Assembly: GCF_041146795.1 (NCBI RefSeq)
Contig: NC_135187.1
Location: 5,343,556 to 5,407,555, forward strand
Source of the DNA: Maylandia zebra
Taxonomy: Eukaryota; Chordata; Actinopteri; Cichliformes; Cichlidae
Reading direction: 5' to 3'
Length of the DNA stretch: 64,000 nt
A program made the translations under genes and the position numbers. Every line of letters begins with the position of its first letter. Position 1 is the stretch's first letter. The notes below the pieces were generated by a model. That model had not been told where the DNA came from and did not search any database. It saw nothing but the letters and a program-made list of their open reading frames with translations. Below are positions 44,496 to 57,681 of this stretch, in pieces.

Positions 44496-47400
44496 CTGAA
44501 CACAGAAACACAAATTGCATCTGAAGCAGGAGGTGCAGATTTTTTTGCTATTCTTTTCTAAATCAAGGCTAGATCACGTGGAGGTATTTGGAAAACCTTT
44601 TTGGCCAGCGGGCGACTGTTGTCTTGCAGAAAGTCAAATCAAACATACGCGATACACAATCAATTCACAAGAACACATTATAAAAAACAAGTCCAGTTCT
44701 TGCATGATTTCAAGTGAATTCTGCATCAAACAGGGTAAAACGAGTGTTTGCAGCAAATGTGAGCACAAAGCCTCACTTTGTACAAGCCTGCTATTAAAGT
44801 TCTCCTCTATGCAAACGACTTTCCTGTTTTCAAGGCACAACTTGGATCTGCTGTACGAATCTTATGGATACACACTAAATGAAACAATAGTGTGCACGAC
44901 TCCAGATTCTAATATGGTCCCAAAAGGCTCACAAAAACCAACGTAGCAATAGCAATAAAGCAAATGTTGAGGCTTCAAAATACAAAGTCCATAAACCAAT
45001 GGCTGACATGGGTTTTATCATAAGGGTGATAAATATACAGATTTCAGTCTGTCTTAGAGATTTGATGTTCATTTACCTGCAGATGCACTATACGTGCTAT
45101 ACTATACTATACTATACTATACCATTTGACCTTAGAACTGAAGAAGCTTCTCAGATGAGAGGTGAAACGTTTTCAAGCAACTTAAAGAAGTCCAGACGCT
45201 TTTCTTTGCAAGCTCCTTTGAATACTGCTGGGTGGTTTGTAAAGTTTACAATAACTAGTATTATCATTATGCTATATGTTCAAAAATATATAATGTACTG
45301 TTCTCTCTATGTGTTAAACTCCCTGAGTGTGAACATAGATAAACAGCCAGCCAAACTACTTTTCAAGAGCCAGGAAGGTGAGCGTCCAGAATTCATCAGC
45401 AAGTACCTGTATTCGTCTCCACTGGCACTTCAAAAGTTCTTTTCCAACAAACTCGCCAGCTGGAGGTGGTACACCAGGTTTCTGCGTTACTATCATAGCA
45501 GGAGTCAGCAGCAGTGGTGAAGAAGGATCGGAGGAGACTGGGATTAATGGCCTTGCATTGATTATAGCAGACACCTCTGCCATCAAGGTACAGAGCACTT
45601 CATGAGTCAGGGAACTGTGTTTACCGTGAGACAACATGGAGTCCAGTATCCTCCTGGTTACACCAATCCTACACACCTCCCATATGCGAGGCATGTGGAG
45701 GGTTGAACTCTCATGTACAGCCGTGTTCGTAGAGGTATCTCAGGATCTTGTCTTGACTCTGATCATCTTGTCTTATTCCTAATTCAGAACATGCTCCAAC
45801 AAAGTTTGTACCACAGTCTGACCTCAGCTGCTTCACACGCCCTCTTAAAGCAAAAAGTCTGCGTAGTGCATTGATGCAGCTACTTGAGTCCATGGACTCA
45901 ATGACTTCTATATGCAGTTGAGTAAAGTTTGACTTATCTGACAGTTTTGTTTCGCTTAATGCGCCTTATAATTCTGTGCACCTTATGGTCCCAAAAATAC
46001 GGTAACTTCTACCGTCCTTTAGCATGTCCATTAGTCTAACTTTTTGTGCGACGGTTAGCATCTTCCTCTGCCTTTTCTTTTCTTTTTGAGTGCTACCGCA
46101 GGTGCCTTTGACGGTGCAAAAAGGTTTGGCGACATTGTTGTGTTTGTTGGGGAGAAAACTTACATACATACAGTACAGCACTTCAGAGTCACACTGTAGA
46201 GATCGAAGAATTATGTAAATTTGACAAGTTGAACACAATCTGTACTGTACAGGAGACACAGCACAAGATTGATTGACAATGGTCTGCAGCCTTATAAGGA
46301 CGCAAAAAAAAAGAAAGTATGCAAAATTGCACAAAGAAAATCAGTGAAACAGCGAGGCCACAAAAGGTGAAACGCATTATAGAGAGGGACAACTATATAG
46401 ACGTTTACTTTCAAGGTACACTGTTTTTCTGAAATAAAAAAAGGATTTCAAAATGCCAGATGAGTTCAGGTTTACAGTCTGTATCAGAATGCCAGCTGCG
46501 CTCATTTGAATCTCTTACCTTTTTTCTTTTTGTAAACAACAAATCCAACAGCAGCCACAGAAAGAACAACCACTGCAGCAACCACTGCAGTGATGACAGC
46601 AGTCATCCTGGCATCGGGCGTCTCTACTAAGTAAAAAACAAAATTTTAAAAAGTACATTCAGTTCAGTTTTATTTACATAGCGCCAAATCACAACAACAG
46701 TTGCCTAAAACATTATAATAAAATCACACATCCATCCTATAGGTTTCATCTACACTACATATTTCAATTAAGCAGGACAAATGCACTAAAATTATATTAC
46801 TAACTATGTAACTCATTAGCGGGAGCTCTAGTTTTCACTTCTAACTGCATTCAGTAACATATGCCTCAGTGAAAAGCCATAAATAAACTGAGGATTTTAT
46901 TAGACACACGTTAGAGACAGTGTTGAATTTTAAAATGTAGAAGTTCACTATCAGAGTTACATGGTATAAAGTGTAAACTTTAAAAAGGGTATTCTTACAA
47001 GTTTTAACACCTCACATACTCTGAATCAAAGAAACAGTCAGAAGCCCTCCTGTAAGCCTACCACTCCCAGGGGAAATAGGTGTTGGCTGCAATGTGTGGC
47101 AGTCAGAGGTGGAGGCCTTGGGGATCACTCCCCCAAGTGGATGAGTTTAAATCTATCAGGGTACTGTTCACAAGTGACGGGTGAGGGGAGTGAGAAATTG
47201 ACAGATGGATTGGGGCGGCATCTGCAGTAATGCGGATGCTGTACCAGTCCATCATGGTGAAGAGAGAACTGAGCACCTATAGTTACAAGCTCTGGGTAGT
47301 GACTGAAAGAATGAGATACAAATGCAAGCGACAGAAACTAGGGCCTGGCCCCTCCCTTAGAGATGGGGTGAGGAGGTCAGCCATTCAAGAGGGGCTCAGA

Positions 47401-50400
47401 GGAGAGCAGCTACTCGTCCACATTAAAAGGAGCCAGCTGAAGTAGTTTGGCAACTGTTCCAGGCATGTCTCACCAGATGGAGGCCCTAGGGCACGACACC
47501 CTGGAGAGATTACATCTCTTGGCTAGCCTGGGAATTCCTTGGTGTTCCCCCATATAAGGTGGAGCAGGCGGCTAGGGAGAGGGAGGGAGGTCTGACTTCT
47601 CTGCCAGACCTTCTTAGTCTGCTGTCCCCCACAACTTGGCCCCAAATAAGGGGAAGTAAGTGGGTGGATGGACATTGAAGCACCACATTATAGACAATAC
47701 ACAGTTTTAGCAGTCATGGGAAATAAATGAGTTGCTCTTACTTGATTGATCGATTACTTATGTTGTTTCTGCCCCTTTGGTCATGGATTTATGTAGTTTG
47801 GTGACAAATGTAGAAGTTCTAATATCACATTAAGGGGGTTATGATTTTTTTCTTACTAATATTAACAGTAACAACTTATATGTACAATGAAAGAGAGAGA
47901 AAATGATTGTAATATACAATAATTTAAGAAAAAAGAAGAAATTCTTCCCCATCAAGATCTACAAGAGTTATTCCCAACATGAATAGCTATGCCTCCTGGG
48001 ATCCAATGTAGGATAAACAAATCAAGCATTACATTAACAATATCAGCAAACATAATGTTTCTCTCACCTCCATCATTGCAAAGTATTGTTTTTGCACAGT
48101 TTGTTCTGATCACTGTTTTGTCCAGTTTGGTGATGACTTGTTCACTATTGGAGAGCTGAAACACACAGTCATATCTTCTCCAGTCTTCAGGTTTGACTGA
48201 TGAAACATTCAGATCAACATTCATCTGGAAGGTCTCATCATCGTTGGGGAGGATCTCTCTGTGATCCACACCTTCATGGATCTCTTCTCCATCTTTCCTC
48301 CAAAACATCATGACTCTTTTAGGATAGAAACCTGTAGCGTAGCAGCTGACCGGAGAGGAGGGAGTCTTCTGGAGAAGAGACACTGAGGGAAGAACTGTAG
48401 AGACAGATGGAGGCAATGCAGGCAGGGGGAAGGAAGAAATAGCAATTAGAAAATAAACCAGATGAGGATACAAAGAAAAACAAAGAAAAAGAAATTCAAT
48501 AGGAGTATATGTACAGTGTATGTGTTACATATAAAACATTATAGTATCAGCGGAAAATAATTGTGACTGATTTTCTGTGTAGGTTTTCAGGCTTCCAAGT
48601 TATGATAGTCTATGAAGCTTGGAAAGAAACTTTCTTGTAGACGTTTCAGCTCTCATCCGAGAAACCAAATGGCGGAAATGTCTCTATGCACGCTCAATCA
48701 TCGAGGTAAAGTAATCACAAAAAGTTTATCTGTTCATCTGGATGTAGTTTTTTCAGTGGGAGAAACATTTTGTCACTCATCCAAGTGACTTTCACATTCT
48801 TAGCTGACTGTAGGATTCCCCAAAAAAACTACATTTGCATAATAACTGAAACTAGCACCACTGAATAACAATGGACCGTGAGGTCAGTTTCATGATCATT
48901 AATATGCAAATTGTCATGACTGTGGGGCAAATATTGGAGAGTCCCAGGTATCTAAACCCTGTCCCTTAAGACGGTCATTGACCCACTATTGATTATGTGC
49001 CTCGTCACATGAGCCAAAGTGTGAAAAAAAAAGTTATGGGTCATTATTACCAGAGGTTTCAGATGAAAAAAGGGGGTGGCTTACAACACCAACTGTCCGT
49101 TATCTACAATGTAGTTTGGAGATCCAGTCCCAGGTGCCTCAACCCCTACTCACATCTTGCATCATGTGGCCTCAATAGGTCACATGATAGGTTAAAGAAA
49201 GGTGTTTAATGTATAAAAGCAAAAAAAGTGAATGGTGGCTTGGGCTACTCCAACACAAGTCGATAATTTGGTTAGTGATTTTACACTGTTAAGACACTGA
49301 AAATCTGCTTCAACACCTTCTGAAAAAAACAAGCAAAAAGAAAACAACACAGTAAGGAAACTACAAAAGCAACCAACATGAGCATCAGTAACAGTAAATA
49401 ATAAATATTGAATGCTTGTTTTAGCCAATAATGCGTTTCTTGTCCTTACATGACCCACACCTTTTTTCACAACTTGGGTCATGCGATGAGTCACATGACT
49501 AATCATGTGGGTTAGGGGTCAACCCCCACTAGCATTTAAATACTAATACCATTTCGTTTTAGAACTAAAGGAGCTCTTTAGATGAGAGGTGAAACGTCTT
49601 CAAGAAGCTTAAAGAAGTCCAGTCGCTTTCTTTCCAAGCTCCATAGATAATTGTGACTATAACTAAAGCAAACATCTGAAAATCAAAACAAAATTGAATT
49701 TGTAATTTAAAACAGAACAAGCTATTCAAGTCAAAGAGTTACCAGGTTTCTTGCAGTTATACTAAGATGTAACACTGCACTCTTTAAGCTAAATGTAATC
49801 CTAAATAAACTGCAATATGGAAACTCTTTTTCAAAAGAATTTTAACTAATTAATGTAAGAAATCATCAATAAATCTTGGAAATGATGAAAAGGTGTGTTT
49901 CTCCTGTGGTCTGAAGTGAAAATGTCTGAAGAGGTGATAAACAGTTAACGTTCAGAAGTAGTTGTTGTTGTATTCAATAACATGGTACGGTGAAAAATAT
50001 TTTAAAAATTGGCAACAAGAACGTCTGGAAGCAAGTGTTGATCACTTGCTCTCTGCTGTGGTTTGTTCTGTTTTCCCTCCTAAAACTTCAAGCTGACCAG
50101 GTTTTAGACAGCACTAGTGAGCAAATGTGTCTGCTCTGTGTCCTCTGGCATAACTTGGTAAGAGGGGAGGAGCGGAGCAGCAGGAAAGCTCAAGGTACAA
50201 TTACATGTACAGTTGAAACCAGACATTTACATCCTTCTGAAAAAAACACATACAGTAAACTTTTTGGTTTTAGATCAATAAATATTAACATGTTTTTTGT
50301 GAAATGTCAGAATAAATAGAGAGAAAATTGTTAGGTATTTTTTTATTATTTTCATCAAAGTCAGAAGTATACACACATCCTTAGTATTTTGTAGAATTGT

Positions 50401-53400
50401 CCTGAAACTGTTTCACTTGGGCCAAATGTCCTTCCAAAGGTTTTATATAATAGTTTGCTGGCATCTTGGCCCACTTCTCTTGACAGAACTGGTGTAACTG
50501 GGTCAGGTTTGTAGGCCTCCTTGGTCGCATTTGTCTTTTCAGTGCCGCTCACAAATTTTCTATGGCACTTAGATCAGGGCTTTGTGATGGCCACTCAAGT
50601 ACCATGACTTTTGTTGCCCTTAAGCCACTTTGTAGCTAATTTGGAGGTATGCTTGGGGTCACTGTCCTTTTCAGAATCAGATTACTTCAATCAATCCCTA
50701 AGGAAATTATGTGGGTTACAGGTGCTCCAAGACAGTAACGGTAACAGACTAAACCAGGGGTGGGCAAACTACAGCCCGCGGGCCACCTCCGGCCTGTTGG
50801 GCATTTTATTCTGGCCAGCTGAAGATTGGTGTGTCTCGCGGGGTACGCAGTGTGGCGTTACTCTAATTAAGTACTTTGTGAATGACCACGGCAAACAGTC
50901 ATGCTTTGAAGCATCTCTTTATTCGGACACACAGAGCTGCAGCTCTCCTGCTCCCAACTCAACATAACAACACAACCAACAACAACCACAATGCAGGACC
51001 CAGTACCATATTTAAGTTGGCGGGGCATGATAGCAAATGCAAATGCCATGCAGCTCCCCTGGCAGACTCCCCTGGCACGGGGACCTCTGTCTCCTCGCTC
51101 AGCTCCTCCTTCACCGCCGCCGCTCCCGGCTGGAGCAGCCCCTCGCGCGGCTCCCCCGTCGTCATCACTGCCGCCGCTATAATGCTTTCTTAATGTTTTT
51201 GTTTGATATGTATGCATCTGGTGCTGGCCTGGCCCATTTTGTAAATTTTAAACTTCAGCGTGGCCCCTGAGCCAAAAAGTTTGCCCACCCCTGGACTAAA
51301 CTATTAAATAATACAATATGTTACAGAGTTTACACATTTGAGAAATGGCACTAATATATACAAACTGCTCAATTAGAAAAATCAAGAATATTACAGAGGT
51401 TGTTGTAAATATCAGGAATATTGACAAAGAATATTACAGAGGCAGAACATTGACATTTGACTCTAACCAGTGAACTTTGTCATTTGCTATTTTATTGTAG
51501 AGTGTGTATTGCACTGCAATACACTGTACTGCAGTGCTTACAGTGTTTTAGATGGAGGACTTGTACAGGGAGATGGCCATGGGCAGGAATGATTTCCTGT
51601 GTCGTTCAGTGGTGCTTTGTAGTAGTCTCAGTCTCTCACTGAACGTGCTCCTGTGACTAGACAGCATGCCATAGAGTGGGTCGGAGGTAATATCCAGCAT
51701 TCTCCTCATCTTGGACAACATCTGCCTCTCAGACACCATCCTAAGGGAGTCCAGCTCCATCCCCACAACATTACTGGCCTTGCGGGTCAGTTTATTTAGT
51801 TTTGGAAGACTCATTTGCGCCCAAGCTTCATCTTCCTGGCTGATGTCTTTAGATGTTGCTTCAATATGTCCAAATAATTTTCTTTTCTCAGGATGCCATC
51901 TACCTTGTGAAGTGCATGAGTTCCTTTTGCAGCAAAACAGCTCCACAACATGATGCTACCACCCCTATACTTCACAGTTGGCGTGGTGTTCTGAGGCTTC
52001 AAAGCTTCCCCCTTTTTCCTCCAAATATACAGTTTATCATTGGCCAATGGTTTTGTCAGACCACAGGACATGTCTCCCTGTGCATTTGCAAACTGTATTC
52101 TGGCTTTTTTATAGTGGTTGTGAAGTAATGCCTTTCTCCTCCAAGAGTAACCTTTCAGCTCATGGTGGTACAGGACTTGTTTTGACACTGTCTTCAGCCT
52201 TCATCTCCACAGGGTCTTTTGCTGTTGATTTACACTTTTCGACCAAAAATCTTTCCTCTCTGAGACTCAGAATCTGTCTTCTTCCCAAGCAGTATGATGA
52301 TTGTGCATTCCCATATTTTTTGCATATTATTGTCTGAATGGATGAACGTGGGACCTTCAGGCATCTGGAAATTGCATTTAAGGATGAGTCACACTTGTGG
52401 AGGTTGACAGTTCTTTTCTTGATGTCTTGGTTGATTTCTCTTGATTTTCACATGATGTCAAAGAAAGAGGCTCTGTGTTTGGGGTGTGCCTTTATTTTCA
52501 TCCACAGTTGTGTCACCAATTAACTCAAATGGACTCAAACTATCAGAAGCTTCTTAGGCTCAGTAATGAAGTAATGTAATGAAGCTTATGCGGAAATTCA
52601 ATAAGGTAGGTACTCATCTATTTGCTTCCTATGTGTTAGTGACAAATCTAATCATTACATAACTTCCACTTTCCCGCGCTGTGAAGCTAATTGTAACATG
52701 GTGGGTTTAAACCAATGATCTTTCTCCAGGCCTTTGTCAGGCCAATCAGTCCTCACTCCTCGTACTTTAAATCTCACTGCGCATCTTTCAGTCTCCCGTA
52801 CAGACAGCTTAGTGCAGGGGTCAGCAACCTTTAAGACCCAAAGAGCCATTTGGACCCGGTTTCCACGCAAAAGAAAACACTGGGAGCCGCAAATAGTTTT
52901 TGACATCTAAAATGAAGATAACACTGTATATACTGTTTTTTTTTTACCTTTATGCTTTGTGTGAACAACTAAGGTGTGTTGTTTATGAAATCCATGAAGT
53001 GCTACAGAGAAAATTACATTTTATTTATGTAATTAACACATTTTGAACTCTTAAAGAAATATAACAAAAGGAAAGACACCCAGCTGAACTAAAATGATCC
53101 ATGTAGCAAACAAAAACTGTTGTGAGCCGTCACCCTTATACCGCCTTTGGGATTTTGGAGCCTTGACCTGACTTTTAAAAAGTAATTGGAAAAAAAGCTC
53201 TATGCTGCTAAAAGATGAAAAATAGATATTTGCAAAATTCTGCCTAAATATGTATTTTATCAGGTTAATGCATGTGGCGGGGCATGGTGTGCAGCGCACC
53301 TGCAGGGGAGTCGGACACACCTGAGCGGCACCCGCAATTACGCCTCGCCGCCTTAACGTCTGTGCTCTCTCTGCTGTTGTGTCAGCTCACAGCAACCATG

Positions 53401-56400
53401 TGTGGTCAATAAAGAGATGCTGAAAAGCGTGTTCATACAAATATCGTCGGTCTGCCATGGTATGCTTACAATGGGACTTCTGCTCCCGAACCTCTGCGCA
53501 CAGCGTCTGCAAATCGGGGCTGTATTAAGTCACTTTTATCTTTACGCAGGACTGTAAGCTGTCATCTGTGAGGCGTGAGCGGTGTTTGTTTTTAACATAG
53601 TTCACGGTGGAGCTGCTGACATAATGTGGATCCGAAGATCCATAATTGGTCTACCTGGGGTTGAAAGTCTCGATAAATGCACGGCGTTTCGGCGGGTACA
53701 CCGGCTTCTGCGAGTGTGACACTTATTTTGAGCGATGAAGAAATAATAGAATATAATTTTATTTTTATATTTCAATATCACAATAATCTTCCAATTTAGA
53801 ACTACAAGTTAAAAAAGAACTAACATAAATAAAATACACTTCAGCTAAATACTTCTAATTTAATTTCCCAAACCACGCGTAGCTGCACTATAAGGACTAA
53901 AGAGCCGCAGGTTGCCGACCCCTGGCTTAGTGCAATCCACCTCCTCCCCATCTCTGTCTCTCCCTCATCACTCAGGCTCCATTCAAGCCTCCATCTTCAT
54001 CTCTACCACTAGTACCTAGATTGGCTGTTGATAATACCTATTCAGGGTTGCTAGTAGGGTGCGTCACCTAGGGGGCAGCAGGGGGGAAATTCAGATTGAG
54101 GTAGTTAGTTGCTGGGTGAATTCCCAACACCATCTGTTTAAATAAGTTTCTATTGTGGTACCTATAGTGGTAATACTCCTAGGACGAGAGACTCTGAACC
54201 CTTGAACGAGAGCCGATCCAGAGTTCTGTACAGAGATAACTGGGATTTGAAAACACATCACAGTATATTTTAACATTAGGTGTACCTCTTGTTTACGCTA
54301 AACTAAAATATTTTGCTGCCTTTAAATGGAATGAGCTACAAAAAATGTGAAACTGATTTCATTACAATCTTTTAAGATGTTATATTATCTACAACTACCT
54401 TTGCACATGGTTTTCTTAATTTTTGAAAATGTATAATGTGTTCTTGTATTGTTTTTTGTAAACAAAATGATGAAATACAAAATTAATCCCAAAATGTTTT
54501 GTCATACAACTGTATTTCTTGGAAGACCATGCAACACAAAATAAACACTACTGCGTCCATGAAACCACATCAGGTTGTGTGACTCTACCTGTTCTCTGCA
54601 GGGAGCTGTTCCCATAGGACAAAGACTTCTTCATCCACTCTGGGTAAATGTTAGTGAGGAAGTTTTTCTTGTTTTTTGTTCTACCACTGTCAGCATCCCA
54701 TCTTTGTTTAGTAATAGCAGCTTCTGGTTTCAGTGCGATCCATGTCAGTCTGTTCAGATCAATCTCAACAAAGTCTTCTCCGTTATAACCGTACTGTGAA
54801 AATCCAGTCACCTCTCCAGTTTTTTCATCCCATTCACAACCTTCTCTCTTCTGTAAAATGTGAACACCTGAAGAGAGAAACAAAGAAAAGAGAGATAGCA
54901 GTATAATATTTTAATATTGCACATTGTCATGGGTGCACTGCGTCATGGATATGATGCATGGCAGGTAGGATGTGGACCCAAACGCACTCATGGGATAGTG
55001 AGAGGAGAGCACACGTGGGATGCATGGTTGGAAAGTATAAATATTTGGGCAGAGGAAGTAAATGTAACACAAGAAACTGAGAATAACAGTTACCAAAATA
55101 AAACAAGAAGCCACAACTGATTAGGAAACGAGGGTTAAATCGACATAGATGACTGAAGAACTAGAGAGGGGAACAAGGAAGGAGAAATGCAGACAACGCT
55201 GGGACACAAAGGTGAACTAAGCAGAAGCAACGTGTACATCACTAACCAGAACAGAAACTGAAATTAATATAATAAATTCACAAGAAACCACAGAAAAGAG
55301 TCCTAAACTTCTAATAAACTAAAGCAACCACACAACAAAGTAAATACTAACTATAACAAGAATGAATCATGAGATACAAATATTAAACTAAATATACACA
55401 AAGCCACAACGGAGGTAAAAAGAATAAGTAATCAAATATGAATATGAAGCTGATGGAATTCTGCAACATGTAAAAGTAGGCTTGGTGTGTCAAGATTAAA
55501 AGAAAAACAAGAGATCGAAACTGACCACTGACAGAAACTGACAGCGCATTAAGCGATAACTCAAACTTTACTCAACTCATTCTTGCTTCCTCTACTTCCG
55601 TACCATCGATTTATTCACGTTGAATTCTCTCACAGCTGCTCTATTCCCATGTTGTTGCAGTTTAATAATGACTAACCTCGTATTGTGGATGGATTATCTC
55701 ACGTAGCACATCATTATATACCAGCTAGTGCAACTTCAGTAACCCTACAAACGTCACTGCTGTTTAGATTTCTCTTTTAATTTATGTTGGAAGTGATAGC
55801 AGAGCTGTATGTTTTAATTTTTTCACAAATTTCTCAGTCAGAACATGCTATATCATGTTTAGGTGGGAACTAGCGAGCAAACTTCCTGTTAACTTTGAAC
55901 TCCGTTAAATTTAATAAATTCTATTTTCATGGATGCCTGGATGCTAAACTTAATTGTTACACCTGGTAAAGCAGCAACACCAGGGCCGGCTATACGCTGG
56001 GGCAAGAGGGGGCAATGCCCCCTTAAACAAACGCCTTGCCCCCTTAAGTCAAACTTTTAAAAGTTGAGAAAGAAAATAATAGATTACCCACAAACTGAAT
56101 ATGAACAAGATTTATTATAGTAGCTGAAAAATCCACTGGAAAAGGCACAAATGAGATGATAGGTTTCACGTCTCGTTCGCTCTATGCCTCCGTGCTCTGC
56201 TTTTGTGCAGGCTCACACAGCACTCAGCAGAGAACTGCCACTCTCCCCAGCTAAACATCCATGCGACGCATCTTGCCACTGCCTTCATGTTAGACTCAAG
56301 TTTATAAAGAACTCATGTCAAAGTATTGTGGTTAAGTTAAATCCAATTTATTAACCATCCAGCTGCGAAGAACGTACTTTCTCCCATTTAGCTACGGCAG

Positions 56401-57606
56401 GCACTGAGGTGCGTTTAACGTCTCTCTGTTAATTTGATTTTCAATGAAACCACGATAAACAGGTGTTTATGTTGTTGTTTTTTTACTATACCAACCCATT
56501 TTGTAAGTATTGGCTATATTGAGAGGTCTTATTTTATTCTTACTTCATTTTGCAAATTTACTTGAATTAGGCCATCCAATTAAGGTAAATGTTCTGTTTT
56601 AATTGTTAGAATCTGATGAGCAATGTTTCATTTCATTTGTTGTTTTTGCTTTTCTGTTTTCCCGAGGGATTGCCCCCTTAACGCGGTCAGGGGGTTTACG
56701 TGCCTTAGTGACCATAAAGGCTAGACCAGCAGAAGCCTAGCCTTCAGGTGGGACACTCAAATTGGTCAAGTCTTAGGGTAGAGGCCTGACAAAGTGCAAT
56801 CCAATTACATGACAAAAACAGTTGTCCAGAGTAAGGCAGCCACAATTACGTCGACTATCAAAATCGTCAACAACTAATTCAGGGGTGATTCTAGGATCAG
56901 AGCTTTGGGGGTGCTGAGCACCCAGAGAGCTGCCCAGCCAGGCAAGATAAACTTTATGATGAGACTTCTTCCTTGTCTCTGTCAGTCCCTGCATCCTTAA
57001 ATGTCTCCAGTTGTCCAGAGTTCTCTCTGACTGTCTCCTTGGTGCATTTAAACCCCTGTTCCTCCCTGTCCTCTTTGTCTGTCTTTATTAAATCATAAGA
57101 TTCTTAAATGCATCAAGTCTCTCTGTGCCTGGGTCCTCGTCATAAAACATGGCATCACTGTTTTGTACATTTTAACACAATTTAATCCCCACATTTGTGA
57201 AAGAAAAGCAAAACACTTTTTTTAAAGTCTGTAACAAAACCATCAAATCTGATAAAGGTTATTTAAATGATGAAAGGAAGAATGGATTGGAATAAAAAAA
57301 ATACATATCGTAACCTGACAATCATACACAAATATATTGTATTCAATTAGATGAAAAAAAATTACATTAACATGAAAAAAATACTATTAAGATCTCTAAT
57401 AAAAAGTCCTCTCGCAGTGTACTTTCAACCAAAAGGCAAATAACCAAACCACATGTACATCTAATAAAAGATATAAATATTGAAACACTGATCCAACATT
57501 ATCCTATTCCTTGACAGATCATTTGATCTTAAACTTTTACCTTAACGTGGCTCCTTTTTTTGAAAAAACTTCCTTGTATCCATTATGAACCTGGCTGTCT
57601 CTCTGT

Positions 57607-57681
<75 letters not shown>

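Larger units (their letters stand above)
50205..52575 (-). mobile_element. Tc1-like transposon, split by a LINE
   Basis: Left end tacagttgaaaccagacatttacatcc, right end near 52575. The minus strand carries a Tc1 transposase: LLHNHYKKARIQFANAQGD, YIWRKKGEALKPQNT, GGSIMLWSCFAAKGTHALHK, ILKQHLKTSARKMKLGRK (52188-51830), and, after an insertion, VLEWPSQSPDLSAIENL with the catalytic Glu region (about 50600-50530) and PANYYIKPLEGH. A stop follows IENL and other breaks are present. It lies in class I intron 3. Confidence 0.88.

Noticed and set aside
50867-51270. GC-rich Ala/Pro/Ser frames on both strands
   Set aside because: They lie wholly inside a non-autonomous hAT element with perfect termini and have no domain.
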